DNA from: Rhizaria sp. SCN 62-66
Lineage: Eukaryota > Rhizaria, unplaced
Assembly: GCA_001724265.1 (NCBI GenBank)
Contig: MEDY01000074.1
Location: 1-64,000, forward strand
DNA: 64,000 bases
Reading direction: 5' to 3'
The translations under genes and the position numbers were made by a program. Under the pieces are notes generated by a model, which saw only the letters and a list, made by a program, of their open reading frames with translations, ran no database searches and was not told the DNA's origin. Below, piece by piece: positions 40,873-52,165 of the stretch; position 1 is the stretch's first letter, and each line of letters opens with the position of its first letter.

Positions 40873-41370
40873 ATGAGCAAGAAGGCCGCTATGGACGACC
40901 TTGACGACGTCACTCTCCCCCGCGACCGCTCCGAAGGCGCCACTGGTGCCGCCGACGCCGCCACCGACGGCAACGACGGATCCTCAACGGATACCTCGTC
41001 TTCCTCCGACTCATCTGACTCCGACTCAGACTCCGACTCCGAGACCGAGGCTGACGGGGCCAAGGTGCAGCTCAAGTTCCGCAACTACCGCCCGTTTGAC
41101 CCCAAGCTGCAGCAGTTTGTCGTCCCGCCCGCATCGGCCGCGGCGGACCTGGCGTGGCTGAACGAGGAAGTCAACGCCGTCGTCGCCCGCGCCCGCGCCT
41201 CCGACACCGCTTTGCTCAACATCGCGCCCCGCCCCGCGGACTGGGACCTCGCGCGCGACGCTGCGCCGCGCCTCGCAGTGCTTGCTGCGCGCACGCGTCG
41301 CGCCATCGCACTCGCGGTCCGCGATAAGATCCGCGCCGCCAACGCCGGCAACAACGCCACCTCTGCGTAA
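40873..41370 (+). CDS. CCDC12: Spliceosome-associated protein Cwf18/CCDC12 (165 aa)
   Basis: ATG 40873, TAA 41368-41370, single exon. An acidic Ser/Asp run fills residues 35-60. Then come the family blocks KVQLKFRNYRPFDPKLQQF and, near the C-terminus, NIAPRPADWDLARDAAPRLA followed by RTRRAIALAVRDKI. These match the Cwf18/CCDC12 signature (LKFRNY, then P-x-DWDLKRD, then R-TQRAI). The family joins the activated spliceosome with the Prp19-related complex. Length is typical. The gene context gives no further information. Confidence 0.9.
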   Translation: MSKKAAMDDLDDVTLPRDRSEGATGAADAATDGNDGSSTDTSSSSDSSDSDSDSDSETEADGAKVQLKFRNYRPFDPKLQQFVVPPASAAADLAWLNEEVNAVVARARASDTALLNIAPRPADWDLARDAAPRLAVLAARTRRAIALAVRDKIRAANAGNNATSA

Positions 41371-41724
41371 GCCATCAGCTCTGTCACCAAACGCGTGTTT
41401 TCTACACCACATGATACCAGCCATGAGCTGAACCCGTGTATTAGAAACTGTGCGCTACGTGTTGCACGTGCGACCACTGTGATATGGTTTCATGTTGCCT
41501 TAGGGCAAGTGCAAACCGTGTCAGTCGACAATCGACATTACATAGTCTTCATTATAAGTCTTCTACTTAGCTTTCTAATCAATAATCCATCAATAAAATG
41601 TGTGTATATTATCCGCACAAGCTCCTTCGAGTCGGACAATCGTATATCTATGTATTGAAGCCTTATCTGGCCTCGCCATATCGCTATGTAAAATTAGTCA
41701 AATTGTGATCATGTAGCGTTACAG
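41371..41724. other. Convergent 3' spacer
   Basis: AT-rich stretch between the stops of the Cwf18 gene (plus) and the large minus-strand gene ending at 41725. It holds two 3' UTRs; no gene seen. Confidence 0.45.
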
Positions 41725-44448
41725 TCACTGCATGTTGAGCCGGTAACTGCGCGCAGCCTTCGCCAGGCTGTCCGCCATCTCGCGCTGCATCTGCGCGGCG
41801 CGCGCTGCCTTATCAGCACGTTCACGCTCTTCTTTGCGCGCCACACTTCTCTCGAGCGCGCGCTGCGCCGCCAGTGAGCGGTCACGCTTCGCCCGCGCAG
41901 CCGCGTCAAGCGCGAGCGCTTGCTCGTAGTTGCGTCGCTGCAGCAGCACCCACTGCGGCGCCATCGGCTGCACGCTGGGGTCCTCGCCCTCACCTGCCGC
42001 GTCCGCGCCTTCCTGAGGCTCAATTGCGGCGGTCGAACCACGCTCAGCGGTCTGCGGCATCTGCAGCAGCTCAGCGTCGCCGGGCCGCGCAATGCCCGCC
42101 ATAGAGCGCGTGATAGCCGTGTATAGCGGCGCGTGAGCCGGGGGGCACGGTGGAGGCGGCGGGTCGATGGCCATCTGCGCCCGCAGCGGCGGCGGAGGCA
42201 TCGGACAGAAGTGTGCACGTTGCGGCGCGCGAGCGGGCTTCAGACCGCCATTCACCACCGCATTAGAACTATGAACAGCAGCCGCTGCAGTCTTGCTCTT
42301 GCTGCTCTTGGCCTTGTGGGCGCCCTTATGTCCAATATCATCGCCGCTGTCGTCGCCACCGTCGCCGTCACCGTCAACATCAAGACTGCTCAGGTCCAGC
42401 TTGCTCAGCCGCATATGCGGGTGCACATTGGCCTTCGCAGCAGCCGCAGCCGCAGAGGCCTTCGCCGCTGCCGCCGCACTGCGGGGCGCTGTGCGCGGAC
42501 GGTGCGGCCGCTCGTACGACCGCACAAGCCCCTGCGCCCGCATCGCAGACTACGATTGCGGTTGACCTTGCGATCGCGACGGTGATTCCCACTGGCGGAT
42601 CGCCTCAACGCGCGCGCGGACTGCGACGTCGTTCGCATTCGCGCGCGCGTCGTAACGCGATACCTTGCTGTACGCCACCGCCGTCCGCGGCGCCGAGTTG
42701 GGCCGGCCACTCGCGCTGCTCGGCCGCTGCGCGTGGCCCCAGGCCTCGCCGACCGTGCCCGCGCCGCACTTGCCAGTCGCAGCGCTTGACTCGGTCTCGC
42801 CGCGCGGCATCGCGGCCCCCGAGATGACGGCGACGGCGCGCGCAACGGCCTGAGCGCGGGCGTGGGTGCGCGCAGCAGTCGTCGCAGTGTCACCGTACGC
42901 GCGCACGGCCGTGGGCGTCGCATCATCACCACCGCCGTTGCCAACGCCGTCATCAGCCTCACCGCGCTCATGGTCACTGCCGCGCGAGAGCGCCGCTGCT
43001 GTGGAGCCCGCGGTGGGCGGACGGCGTGCGGGCGCGGCGGTGAGCAAAAGGGGATCGGGTCCGTGCTGGGTCCAACGGGGGCGGCAATCCAGTGGCAATG
43101 GCCCACGCGGCGGTCGCGATTGCGACGGCGACGACGCGAGAAACGCAGCCACCGCAGTGCCGGCCGCGGGCACGGAAGCAGCGGTGCCAGATCCGCTCGC
43201 TGCGGTGGCAGGAACGGCAGTGGCGGGGCGCGGGCGCGGGCGTGGGGCACTGCTGAAGGAGTCGCTGCCCGCAGTTGGCGCTGCGGTTTGGGGCCGTTGA
43301 CGCGCGCCGGGGCCGTGGCCGTTGTTATGGCTGTGTGACGCTGTGTTGGAGCCAGTGGTCGACTTGGGCAGGTCAGTGATGAATTCGTTCTTGATCGACT
43401 CATGAAGCTAAAAACATTAAAAACAAATCAGCACATTTTAATTGAGCAAAATCGATTGATATTAGACACATTGAAATGCATTTTGATGCGATGTAGGAAA
43501 TATTCGTGTTAAACGCACCTCGTCCTCCTCGCGCTTGCGCTGCATCTGCGTCTGTGCGTGCATACGTTTCGCCGCCGCAATCTCCGCCGGCAGCGGCCAC
43601 CGCGCGCGCACGTCCCGCTCAAAGCTCAACACAGCGCGCGCGCGCTCCTCGTAGTTCTCGCGCAGCGCCGCGGCCTCTTCGAGCAGCTGCTGTTCAGTCT
43701 CCTGGTTTTGCAGCAGCGATCCCCAACGCGACTCGGCGTAGCCCAGCGGCAGACCGCGCGGTGGCGGCGGCCGACGGCGCTCCGGCGTCGACGGGCCCGC
43801 GTGCGCATGCGCGGGCACGGACGCAGGCGCGGCAACGGCAGCGGGGGCGGCAGACCGGCGCGCGCCCGCAGTCGCAGGGCGTGTTTGTTGTTCTAGTTGC
43901 TGCTGTTGCAGTTGCGCTTGTTGCGTTGACTCCTGCTGTCCACTCTGCTGATCTTGATGTTGCTGACGGCGCTGCGCGTGTGACAAGCCCGGTGCAAGCC
44001 CGAGCCTGTGGTGGCGTTCTCGCTCGACGCGCGCGCGCTAGGCCCAGCGCGCCGCCTCCAGCAGCCGCGCGTGGCGCTCAGCAGCGCGCTGCTCGGATCC
44101 GGGGTGCGGGCGCGTCGCATCGGCGATGCACAGCGCGGGTGACACGTTCAGCGCGAGCGCGGAGAACGCCGGGGACTCCGCCAGCCGTGCTGCGATGGCC
44201 TCATCCCACGCCGCGCGGCGGCGCTCAGCGTGCTCAAGCCGCGCACGCTGCGCGCGCTCGCGGGCGGACCGCGGCGGCCGCCATGTGCGCTGCGGCTGCC
44301 GTCGCAGGCCGTGGCCATAATCGTAGTCGTCCTCGTCGTCTTCGATGCCTGCGAACTCGATCCCATCATTAACGCAGGCGCCGACGCCGTGATTATCGAC
44401 GGGCTGCGACTCGGGCTGTTGCCGCTGCGGCTCTCGACGAGCGTACTC

Positions 44449-44509
<61 letters not shown>

Positions 44510-46260
44510 GGCGCGTACTCTTGCTGATGCTCAGGCTGTTGCTGTTGTTGGTAATGTTGATGATTTGGCTGCTTTTGTTGCTGCGGTGACGCGTTGCGCA
44601 TGTTAGCGCCTGTGTCTGCGGGCAGCGCGCGGACAAGCGGGCCCAGCCGAGGGTCTTCAAACAACAATGGCCGCAAAGTCTCGTTTGCACTGACACCAAC
44701 ATGCCCAGTCTCACACAGTTGCTGTTGCTCCTGTTGTTGCTCCTTTTCACGTTGGAGCTGCTTCTCGCGTTCGAGCTCGCGACCGCGCGCAAGCCACAGC
44801 TGCCGCGTGATCGCAAGCTCCCGCGCAACAGCCTGGTCGCGCTGCAGATCCCGCTGTCGCTCGCGCTCGCGCTCGGCTTCCCACCCGCGCAGCTCAGACA
44901 TGTCGCGCGCCGGCGGACTCAGCGGCTCTGCGCGCGGTGAAACTGCCGTTGGTAAAGTTGCCGCCGGTGGGCCAACATGCGGGTCTGCGGGCCGCGGGCC
45001 GGAGCTGGGAGTCGCGGCGCACTGGCCTTGTGTAGCTTGTTCCGTATGCGCAAGAGTCTGAGGCTGCGACTGGGTGTGAACCTGTAAAGACTGTGGCTGC
45101 AAGCGCGTCTGGGGCTTTGCGGGGGGCGTGTGTGGCTGTGTTGGCGAGTGCTGTGCTACTGGCGAGTCGGCGGGACTCGGAGTGTCGTGATACTGTTGTG
45201 CTAACGCATCATGGAACATGCTCATGTCGCCACGCATCGTAAAGTCGCTGCGCATATTGGCAACACCATCGCCTGTCGGTTGTAAGCTGTCCTTACGTTG
45301 TTTGTCGTCGTTGTGTTGCGTGTCAGCGTTACGCACTTTATCATCCGCAAGCCACAAGTCTAAGCCACCCATAGCAGCGCCCAGCCCAGTCTGCTGGCCA
45401 GCACTCGGCTGTTGCGGTTTAATCAACAAGTGTTGACTCGGCACCGGCGTTAGCGTCGCGCCAGAGTCCAGAGCGGCACTCGCATGCGCACTCGCTGCTG
45501 CGTTCCTGTCCTGCGCTTGCACTTGCCTCGAGCGATCGCCTGCAGCCGCAGCCGCAGGCGCAGCCGGTGCAGGAGCAGCGTCGCGTGCAGGCCCCACAGT
45601 GGGCGCGGCTGTCGCCGCCGTAGTGACCGTGCGCGCAGTGACCGGAGACTCAGCCGCCGGCTCAGGGGCCGCGACCAACACTGCCGCAGTCGTCGCAGTC
45701 GCCGCTTCTGGCGCGGCAGGGGGCCCAGCGGCATCAAGAGGCTTCGCCTCAGCTTTCACCCGCTGCGGCACTGACGCGGCTGCAAGCGCGGAAGGCGTCG
45801 ACGCGTCCGGCGAGGGCTCGATAGAGCCCACTGGAGCGTATGCGTCATTCGCAGCGTTGTAGTTGTAGCCATAGTCCATTGCATGCGCGTGTGCGTGCGC
45901 GTTGGCGTGGTCCAAGTCATCGCCGTAGCCGCCGCCGTAGATGCCACCGAATCCGCCGTAGACGTCGCTGCCGAAGACACCCGGCGCGGGGTACGCGAAG
46001 CCGAACGCGGCGGCGTCCTGTGACGCTGACAACGCTGAGGCCGCCGCAGTCGGAGGCGCAGACGAGGATGAGGACAACAACGGCGCGAGCGAGAGCCCGC
46101 CATGGGAGCCCGCGGCGTTGGCCGAGTATGCGGTCGTGGGGGCGCCGCCGTAGAGGTCGTAGGCGTGCGTGGCGAAGACATATGTATCGCCGCCTTCACC
46201 GTCAGCCTCGCTGACGGTTGCTGGGGCGCTTGTGTTGGCGCCACCAGGGTTGAAGGACAT
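41725..46260 (-). CDS. Large Gln-rich coiled-coil protein with two in-frame TAG codons (1,474 aa, 2 exons)
   Basis: Exon 1 is 43519-46260 and exon 2 is 41725-43407. The 111-nt intron has donor GTGCGT and acceptor TAG, phase 0, and joins KREEDE to LHESIKNEF. ATG 46260 is clear. TAG at 44038-44040 (codon 741, context AARWA-X-RARVERER) and TAG at 42550-42552 (codon 1200, context QPQS-X-SAMRAQG) both sit in an unbroken frame, and the stop is TGA 41725-41727. With the standard code this becomes three fragments, two lacking ATG starts. The N-terminal half is Gly/Tyr/Ala-rich and then Pro/Gln-rich, with a charged coil (REREKQLQREKEQQQEQQQ) and a pure 17-CAG Gln run. The region at residues 820-920 is helical (ETEQQLLEEAAALRENYEER). 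The C-terminal 150 residues are a charged helix (QRALERSVARKEERERADKA). No known domain; function unknown. Confidence 0.72.
44455..44505. repeat. (CTG/CAG)17 microsatellite coding for polyglutamine
   Basis: Seventeen uninterrupted CTG units on plus, read as CAG (Gln) in the minus-strand gene 41725-46260 and flanked by CAA codons. A run this pure is prone to length change by replication slippage, so alleles should differ between strains. Confidence 0.95.
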
Positions 46261-46921
46261 CGTGTCTCAGCGCTGGCGGGGCAAGTCAGAGCGTGCTCAA
46301 TATGTGTGTCCTAAACTGTCAGTCCGCTGTGCGCCGTGTTTTGTACGAGTCAGACGTGACGCAGGGCTGCCTATCGTAGGGAGACAGAAAGAAGGTTTGA
46401 TAGCCGTTATTCCCTTGTGTGACTCGAAAGTTGGACCCTGCGACATGAATAGCATAGTCAAAAGTGTAGTTCGGGTTTGTTATGGGATACTATAATATAC
46501 ACAGCATAATAGCGCCCTGGCGTATCATATGAACATTCAGCCGTCATATGCATATGAATTATCAAGACGCTCAAAGTTCAGTTGAGCCACTTCCCTCTAT
46601 TAGGCTGGAGAGAAGCCAACATCGAGACTGTGAAACAAATAATTAAAAATAACCAAGCAATAATAGATTACGCCGTCGGTACACGTGTCCTTTGGGAAAT
46701 GACGATCAATTTCGCGAGAAATAGACTTCCAAAATCGGGCCTAGCAGCAGACTTGCCTCATGTGCCTCACAGCCCGCCAAGCCGAGCAAGCTCGAAATGA
46801 TTGTATCTCAGCTATATAGATCAACTTACGTAGTAAGATATTGTGTAACCTATAATACTACGCACTTCCTTTACTATTACTTTATAGGACCTCTAGAAAA
46901 GCACGATAAGCACCTCAGACG
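46261..46921. other. Divergent promoter region
   Basis: AT-rich spacer between two large low-complexity genes pointing away from each other. It should hold both promoters. The plus frame at 46582-46800 has no coding look. The bases just before 46922 are moderately AT-rich with no clear acceptor. Confidence 0.45.
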
Positions 46922-49900
46922 ATGTCTGACGCGAGCACTACCTCTTCTCGCGCGATGTCATCAAGTACACCAACCGCCTCACCGCGCACTCGAACGACAG
47001 AGCGTGCCAATTTTGATCTTTATGGCAGTGGTATTACATTTAACGATCTATTCGACGAGCTCCCGGCCGCATTCGGCGCATCAACGCCCGCGCGCGAGGC
47101 CGGGGCCGCCCTGGACAACGATGCCGCAGGTCACACGCTTCACTCTGCGCACCCTGTCACAGCTGCGTTGAGTCCAGACATCGCGTCGTTTCTTTATAAC
47201 CGCAACGCGCAGTCTCTTTTCCAGCCGGTCGGCGGTGCCGTCGGATAGTTTCCTAGCTCCACTGCATCCCCCAAGTGCGCCGCTAGCCCCGCCGGTGGTG
47301 TGGCAGCAGAGAAAGCTGCAGCGAACTCGGCCACGCCGAGCAACGCTGTCACTGCTGCAACATCCGCCGCGGCGGGGGTCTCTGCGTCGCCTTCCGCGGG
47401 AGCATCTCGCGCAGTTGCGGCAGGTGAGTCGGGTTCCCTGGCTGGCCAGGCCAACACGTTTGCGAGCAGCAAAACCAACGCCATCAGCAGTGAAACCACA
47501 GATGCTGCTGCCGCGTCTGACCACGAACACGAGAAGCAAGATGCACCCACCAAGAACGGCACTTCCACGTCTACTCGCGGTGTTTTGCGCTCGCCGTCAC
47601 AGTTACAGTTGCAGCCACAGGCGCAGTCTGATGATGGCGATGGTGACGCTGACAATGCGACTGCAGACGATGCAAGCCCCGCAGACACCCAGACCGAAAG
47701 CAGCCACAGCGCTGCCGAAAACAGTGGCAGCGCTGCCCAGACTGATCTTAGTCGCACTGACAAGGTCAAGACTAAGAGCAGCAGCACTGCCAAGGCCAAC
47801 AGTGAGAGTTCCGGTGGTGTTAATACTGCGGACAGTGGCGAGCTGTTGTTTGCGCGCGGAGGCACGAGCAAGAAGAGCAAGAAGTACGCACATGCAGCAA
47901 CGGGCGATACTGACGGTAAGAACTCGGACAAGAACGATGCTGCCGCTGCCTCCGCCACTGCTGCCGCTGCCGCTGCTGCTTCGAGTCCGGGCCTCGCGGT
48001 GACTGAGGACACGGCGCGTATCCGTGACGCGTTAGTGCGGGACACGGCCGAGAACAGCAAGAGCAGCCGCAAGAGTAGTGCCGACAAGAACAATGCCAGC
48101 AAGAACGACGTCACCAAGAGCAGCAACAGCAAAAGCAGCAGCAGCAAGAGCTCGAGTAGCAAGAGTGCGGGTAACGAGAGCGCGCGTGACGCGGCCGCCG
48201 AGAGCGCCGCCAAGAGCGGCCGCGGACAAGCAATGACCGACGGCGACGACGATGTTGACGACAGCACTGCTGACGGTGGCAAGGCTGTTCGTGATGATGT
48301 TGAGTCGAAGAGTAAGCGGCGCCAAAGCAAGGTCGCCGCCGCCGCAGCAGCTGCAGCTGACCCTATGTCTGACGGTGACACACACTCCGACAAGGTCGTT
48401 CGCGCGAATAGCAACAGCAGCAGCAGCGACGCCGCTGTCGCCGCTGTGGCCGCCGCCGCTCTCCCAAAGGCGGCCGCAGTGGTAGGGGCCTCCCCCGTGA
48501 AGGCGCATCGCAAGTCCTCGGCCAAGGCAGCCGCTGCCGCTGTTAACGCAGACACTGAGGCCGAGGCGGGCGCTGACGCTGCTGCCGCGCCCGCAGCGAA
48601 GCGCAAGAGCTCAAGCAAGGCCTCCGCAGTCAATGTGGACAAGACAGAGACCAGTGTGAGCCGGACGGCCAGCGGGGCCTCGGCTGCATCATCGCCGGCG
48701 CTTCCAGCAGCGACAGGAAAAAGGTTGCCTGCGCTAGTGGGTGATGTCAGCTACCTGCTGGTGGCCGACCACGACGCGAACATCTTCTCAGCTTCGCGCG
48801 GTGGCTCCCAGTCCAACTATCACTCCAGCCAGTCCAGTGCGAGCTCTCATGGCACGGACGAGGCGGTCTTTGGGAAGAAGATCAAGGGTCACAAGTCTTC
48901 GGTCAAAACGCCTCAAGCCAAGAGCCCCAGTCGTGGCAAGCTCGCTCGCGTCGACGGTGCGGGCGAGCAGAGTGAGAGTGGCCGCGCCAGTGACCGCGAG
49001 GAAGGCGACGACGGCAACGATGGTGGTGATGACGGCGGGATTGACAGCAAAGACGGTGTGAAGGTAAAGTCCGAGCCCCGCGTCAAGTACGAAGCCCGCA
49101 TCACGAGCGCGCGCAGCCTCGCCGCCGCCGCCGCGCACGCCGCCGCCCTCGCCTCGCCGCCCGGCCCGTCATCGGCGATCTCGGCGTCGACCGTGGCAGC
49201 AGTGAACCCTGCGCAGCAGAGCCCCAGTGCATCGGCGCCGCGGGCCGAGTCGAGCGTGCTGCGCGACGAGTTGCTGCGCAAAATTGCTGCGGACAAGGCC
49301 GCCGCGAAGGCGGCCGCGGACAAGGCCGCGGCGGCGACTGCGAAGACTGGTGCCGCGCCTAAGACGCCGAAGCTTCAGGCTGACGTCGTGGCCCGTGCGC
49401 GGGCCAATTCCGCTAGGGCCAGCGCCAGCGCCAGCGACGCTAGCGACGGCGTGGGCGATGACGAGTCTGGCTCTGACAGCGACGCCGAGTCCGACGCCGA
49501 TACCAAGAAGAACGCTGCGAGTCGGAAACTCACCAAGGAGGAGAGGAAGGCTGCCGCTGCTGCCAAGGCGGAAGCCAAGGCGGAGGCCAAAGCGGCTAGG
49601 GAGGCCGCGAAGGAGCAGGAGAAGGCAGATAAGGCCGCCGCCAAGGCACTGGCGCTTGCCGCGAAGGCCGCTGCCCGCGCCGCTGCTTTAGAGGCTAAGG
49701 AGCAAGAGAAGGCTGCCAAAGCCGCGGCGAAGGCGCAGGCTAAGCCCCCGCCCAAGACGCCCAAGACTACGCTTCACTCGGGGAGGAAGCGATCTTCAAC
49801 CGCCGCTGCGGCTGCCTCTTAGGACGACGTGTCTGACTCTGATAACGACGAAGTCGCGACTCCGCAGCAGCAGAAGAACCACAGCAAGAAAGAGCGCGAG

Positions 49901-51067
49901 ACCGCCGATTCCGCAGCGGCCGCCGCTGCTGCCGCTGCCGCCGCTGCTGCCGCTGCCGCCGCTGCTTCTGCTCTCAACGGCCCGGCTGTGCAGTCGCCGT
50001 AGCTCCAACCACAGCCGCAGTCGCGGTCGCAGGAGTTTTCGCTGACACAGGCGTTCACCTTCTCGCAGCTGGCTCTGTCCCAAGGCCTGGACGACGGCGC
50101 GGACGCCGCCTACGCCGCTGCCGCCGCTGCCGAGGCCGAGGCTGAGGCGCAGGCGCAGGCAAGCGCGGCGCCAGAGTCTGGACGCCGTGTGCACAGTCGC
50201 AAACGTGCGTCGCAGGGTGCGTCTAGGCTCGCGGGCGCTGCTGCGGCTCCGGCGGCGGCGGCGGTCGAGGATGAGGAGGAGGAGGATGGTGAAGGTAAGG
50301 TCGAGACTGAGCCGGATGCTGATGCCAAGGCTGACGCGAGGGCTGAGCGCAAGCGTGCCAAGCGTGCCCGCAAGAGCTTGCTTGCTGCTGCCGCCGCTAC
50401 TGATGCTGCTGCTGCCGCCGCGCGTGCTGCGGAGATTGCTCGGGCATATGACGAGAGCGGTCGCAGGGCGTATCCTCGTGGCGATCCTCTTGTCGAGCTC
50501 CCGCGTGCGCGCAACGACGCCCCTCTGGACCTCAGCGAGTGGGGCATCTTTCCCGCCGAGTCCGCGGCCGCCGGCAGCGTTGGCGGCGCGTGCGCGTATA
50601 AGCCGGTGCCGGGTTTCTCGACCGAGCTGCTGCCGCTGGCGCCGATGCTGCAGTACGTGCCTGGCGAGGGTCACTGCGTTGACGCGGCCGCGCTCGCGCG
50701 CCTCCGCGCTGGCGGCCCGCGCGCGCAGCTGGCGCTGGTGCAGCGCGCGCTGGAGGGCTACCCCGCGAACGAAGTGGGCGTGGCCGATGCAGCGCGGGTG
50801 TACCACGACTGGATCGCGCCCGCGACCAGCAGTGCCATTATCGGCGCCGTGTCTGCGTGTGACTATAGCGCGGTGTACGCGCGCTACTGGGCGCGCGTTG
50901 ATGTGTTGTGCCGCGTTGAGGCCACAATGGGCCGCGTCATGGAGCCCAGCCGCGCTGCTGTGCGCAAGCTGGTGTTGGCGTTGAGTGAGGCGAATAAGGC
51001 ACTCTGTGTTGTCGCCACGTTCCACGCTCAATCGCTGGCTCAGGGACCGGTGGGGGGCAAAGCGTGA
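46922..51067 (+). CDS. Large Ser/Ala/Lys-rich protein with three in-frame TAG codons (1,381 aa)
   Basis: ATG 46922 (MSDASTTSS) to TGA 51065-51067 in one frame of 1,382 codons, interrupted only by TAG at 47246-47248 (codon 109), 49820-49822 (codon 967) and 50000-50002 (codon 1027). Contexts are GAVG-X-FPSS, AAAS-X-DDVSDSD and VQSP-X-LQPQPQ. The DNA around them is GC-rich and coding in character, without the AT-rich look of introns here. The protein has a short N-terminal motif region (FDLYGSGITFNDLFDELP), then about 900 residues of Ser/Ala/Lys/Asp low complexity, and a Lys/Ala/Glu helix (EAKAAREAAKEQEKADKAAA). The C-terminal domain of about 200 residues looks folded (LDLSEWGIFP, LVQRALEGYPANEVGVADAA, YARYWARVDVLCRVE). 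That domain is the best target for a family search; I do not recognise it. The minus-strand frames here are shadows. Confidence 0.78.
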
Positions 51068-52165
51068 CTTGTGGGTGAAATTACTCTCAAAAGGTTGTAA
51101 TGTGGTTGGCATGATGTAAAGAAATGATACTTAAACATTATTTAAATACTTAGTCCAAAAGTGGCCAGTGGTATGAAGTAAAAGTCAACGAGGCAGCGAC
51201 TACGCGGCCACTTGAAAATCTCGGTTTAATCGTCATGTTGAATGAATAAACGAAGGTTAGAAATACGCTAGCTGTAGTATTGCACGTGTATAGGGGTGTT
51301 CTTTTGTATTGATGAAGAAAAATTTGCGCGTGCCCATTTATCTCTCTCTAGACATTCAAAACATATCATGTTGTCCTGGCCAGCACAAAAAAAAAAGTCG
51401 GAATTCTAGAGTATCTCAGGATGGTTTTGCATGACAACAAATTAACTAAAATATCCACACATAATTTCTACCAAAACTGTTGACGTCGTGGTTTTATATT
51501 ATTATATTTTTGTGCTGCACTGCGAGGTCCGCTTTTGTCGCTAATCTATCGAACTGTCCTTCAGCTCTTGACTGGCCTTAGGTTGAATCAGGAATATCTG
51601 TCAAAGTGTGGTTGGCATGGGACAAAATGCAATGTAGTCAGATGTTTCACGCGTGTTTCACTCTATATCTGCCAATTATATCGTAGATCATTCATTACTT
51701 GATGTCCGCACGCGTAGGGAGCGCGACATGACCGGGTCTTGGCCTCAAGTCGTTTGAAGGATCCTACTAAGTTTCTGCATCGTAATTCCAGCCTCCTGGA
51801 CGTATGCAGTTCATTTTATAGCAATGCCAACATGATCATACGTGTTATGTTTGTTGTCGTTAAATTATATGATTAGATGTCTCCACGATATTGTTCTGTA
51901 GGCTTGGATGTTCTTGGGAACCAGACACGTGCTACCTCCTTCGTGCGCAACTCACGATGCATCAGATTTCATCCTTTATTCATGCATCTAACGCAATGCA
52001 GCGCCGCTCATTTGTACCTCACTCGTTTTAACACTGCAATCATACTTGGATTTCTTAGAACACCGTCTTATACAGTCGGTGTCGTCATCCCCACTCAGCC
52101 TAGTCCCTGTTCCGTCGCGCGTCGGAGCCCCCGTCCAACCAAAGTCGTCGCGGCAAGCCCGCTTC
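51068..52165. other. AT-rich spacer
   Basis: Lies between two plus-strand genes. The left part holds the 3' UTR of the 46922-51067 gene and the right part the promoter of the ankyrin-like gene. A T-rich tract ending CTTATACAG at 52067-52075 could be an acceptor of a 5' intron. The plus frame at 51877-52230 runs into the next gene in a different frame and is not supported. Confidence 0.45.

Noticed and set aside
42405-43403. 332-residue Arg-rich minus frame
   Set aside because: Shifted frame of the real exon 41725-43407, which splices in phase with exon 1.
47194-48642. 482-residue minus frame, Leu/Ala-rich and membrane-like
   Set aside because: Antisense of Ser/Lys/Ala codons gives Leu/Ala runs; no start context or domain.
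4732-50002. Programmed stop-codon readthrough as the explanation for all in-frame TAGs
   Set aside because: Several TAGs per gene, no shared downstream motif, and no gene ending in TAG make general reassignment simpler. Readthrough is still possible for single cases.
49796-51112. 438-residue minus frame
   Set aside because: Antisense shadow of the plus gene at 46922-51067, with Arg-rich composition typical of shadows in GC-rich coding DNA.
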